From NCBI GenBank assembly GCA_028275075.1, contig JAQCNK010000141.1, positions 1-5,661 of the forward strand: a stretch of 5,661 nucleotides of DNA. Direction: 5' to 3'. Below are positions 5,118 to 5,661 of this stretch, one piece after another. Both the position numbers and the translations under genes were made by a program. Position 1 is the first letter of the stretch, and each line of letters begins with the position of its first letter. This DNA comes from Haloarcula sp. (lineage in GTDB: Archaea > Halobacteriota > Halobacteria > Halobacteriales > Haloarculaceae). The notes under the pieces are model-generated. The model searched no databases. It was not told the origin of the DNA and saw only the letters and a program-made list of their open reading frames with translations.

Positions 5118-5125
5118 CCTTATCG
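5118..5125 (+). promoter_or_regulatory. Possible TATA-like box for rnpB
   Basis: ccttatcg is centred about 26 bases before the predicted 5' end of RNase P RNA near 5147, the right spacing for an archaeal TATA box. The rest of the gap after the reductase (5033-5117) shows no gene or T-rich terminator. Confidence 0.4.
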
Positions 5126-5146
5126 GCGCTAGTAGTCTACGGACGA

Positions 5147-5545
5147 CTGGCAGCGGGAGGCCGGCCCCCGTGGCGCGAGCCATGAGGAAAGTCCCCCCAC
5201 CAGTCGGACAGGTGGCCGGGCACAAGCCCGGGGCGGGAGACCGTCGGCTATGGAACAGCAACGACACGTCGTCCGGAGACCGATGAGGTGTGCGAATCCC
5301 GAGCGAGGCTGTTCGTGGGCCGTCTTCGACGCCCCACGCGGCCAAAGCGAGGGAGAGCTAACCCACCGAGGGACAACGTGGGCCGCTTGCAGTGGCCCAC
5401 GCTCCGGACGGACCGATGGAACGGCGAATCCCCACCGGTGCAAGACCGCGGCGACAGGTAGTCTGACACCGCGCGCAAGCGCTGGCCGCGGTCGCTCAGC
5501 CGAATGCCGGTCCGAACAGAAGGGGGCTTACTCCCCGCAGCCACA
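5147..5545 (+). ncRNA. rnpB: RNase P RNA (archaeal type A)
   Basis: This is the catalytic RNA of ribonuclease P, which removes 5' leaders from pre-tRNAs with archaeal Rpp proteins. The ends are set by the P1 helix: tggcagcggg at 5148-5157 pairs with cccgcagcca at 5534-5543 with one A-A mismatch. The universal conserved regions appear in order: CR I gaggaaagtcc at 5184-5194, CR II acagcaa at 5255-5261, CR IV ggtgcaagaccg at 5437-5448, and CR V acagaagggggctta at about 5516-5530, whose ggctt closes P4 with CR I. A long hairpin at 5314-5338 is a good candidate for P12 in the specificity domain. About 397 bases is a normal length for type A. Exact ends may differ by a few bases. Open frames across it are shadows. 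Confidence 0.96.
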
Positions 5546-5549
5546 ACCT

Positions 5550-5557
5550 ACAATTAC
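5550..5557 (+). promoter_or_regulatory. TATA-like box for the lipoprotein gene
   Basis: acaattac lies 22-29 bases before the ATG at 5579, immediately after the 3' end of RNase P RNA. Spacing fits a leaderless mRNA, so this gene need not be read through from rnpB. Confidence 0.45.
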
Positions 5558-5578
5558 GCCGAGTGCCACGAATAGCCA

Positions 5579-5661
5579 ATGGACCGCCGGCTCCTCGGAG
5601 TGGTCGCACTCGTTCTCCTGTGTGGATTGGCCGGCTGTGGTGGCATTGTCGAGGAGGGTGA
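5579..5661 (+). CDS. Lipoprotein, N-terminal fragment (runs off the window)
   Basis: Only the first 27 codons are present. The peptide MDRRLLGVVALVLLCGLAGC has a positively charged start, a hydrophobic core and a lipobox (LAGC) with Cys20 as the lipidation site, followed by GG as is common for mature haloarchaeal lipoproteins. It would be exported and held on the outer face of the membrane by a lipid on Cys20. The mature part (GGIVEEG and onward) is too short to identify a family. The ATG is supported by an AT-rich TATA-like element 22-29 bases upstream and by lack of any other start that keeps the signal peptide intact. It sits 33 bases after rnpB. The 3' end is outside the window. Confidence 0.8.
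   Translation, partial: MDRRLLGVVALVLLCGLAGCGGIVEEG

Overview
The window looks like chromosomal DNA of a halophilic archaeon (class Halobacteria, Haloarcula-like in flavour). The coding sequence is GC-rich and the proteins are acidic. AT-rich TATA-like boxes lie about 25-30 bases before several start codons, which is the usual layout for leaderless haloarchaeal transcripts. There is a tRNA without an encoded CCA and an archaeal type A RNase P RNA. The genus is an inference.

Layout, left to right. Bases 1-102 hold the unresolved edge of a neighbouring gene. Bases 136-996 encode a two-anchor, heavily sequon-bearing surface protein built from two divergent copies of one domain. It converges on a 70-residue two-helix membrane protein (1003-1215, minus). 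Then comes tRNA-Lys(UUU) (1399-1472, minus). Its 3' end is duplicated as a 22-base direct repeat 107 bases downstream, with an inverted degraded third copy between them, so the site looks like a scar of tRNA-targeted integration. Upstream of the tRNA on the same strand is a DNA-binding-type protein (1507-2172) combining a ParB-like helix-turn-helix with a ribbon-helix-helix-like tail.

From 2173 to 2833 the DNA is sparse: a 12-bp inverted repeat in a palindrome-rich stretch and a likely 49-residue very acidic CGC-motif microprotein (minus). A divergent gene at 2834-3172 encodes a 112-residue four-cysteine protein that also carries a CGC motif. Next is the best recognised gene, a ferredoxin-type siroheme nitrite/sulfite reductase (3269-5032). 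Its cluster ligands are complete, but one substrate-pocket position is more sulfite-reductase-like than nitrite-reductase-like. The window ends with rnpB (about 5147-5545) and the first 27 codons of a lipoprotein whose promoter sits in the 33-base gap after rnpB.

The genes do not form one operon; most appear to have their own promoter. The only suggested functional grouping is the CGC-motif small proteins beside the iron-sulfur/siroheme reductase, and that is speculative. I see no CRISPR array, no complete mobile element and no clear new defence system. The most unusual features are the tRNA-Lys 3'-end copies, the CGC small-protein pair and the mixed signature of the reductase.
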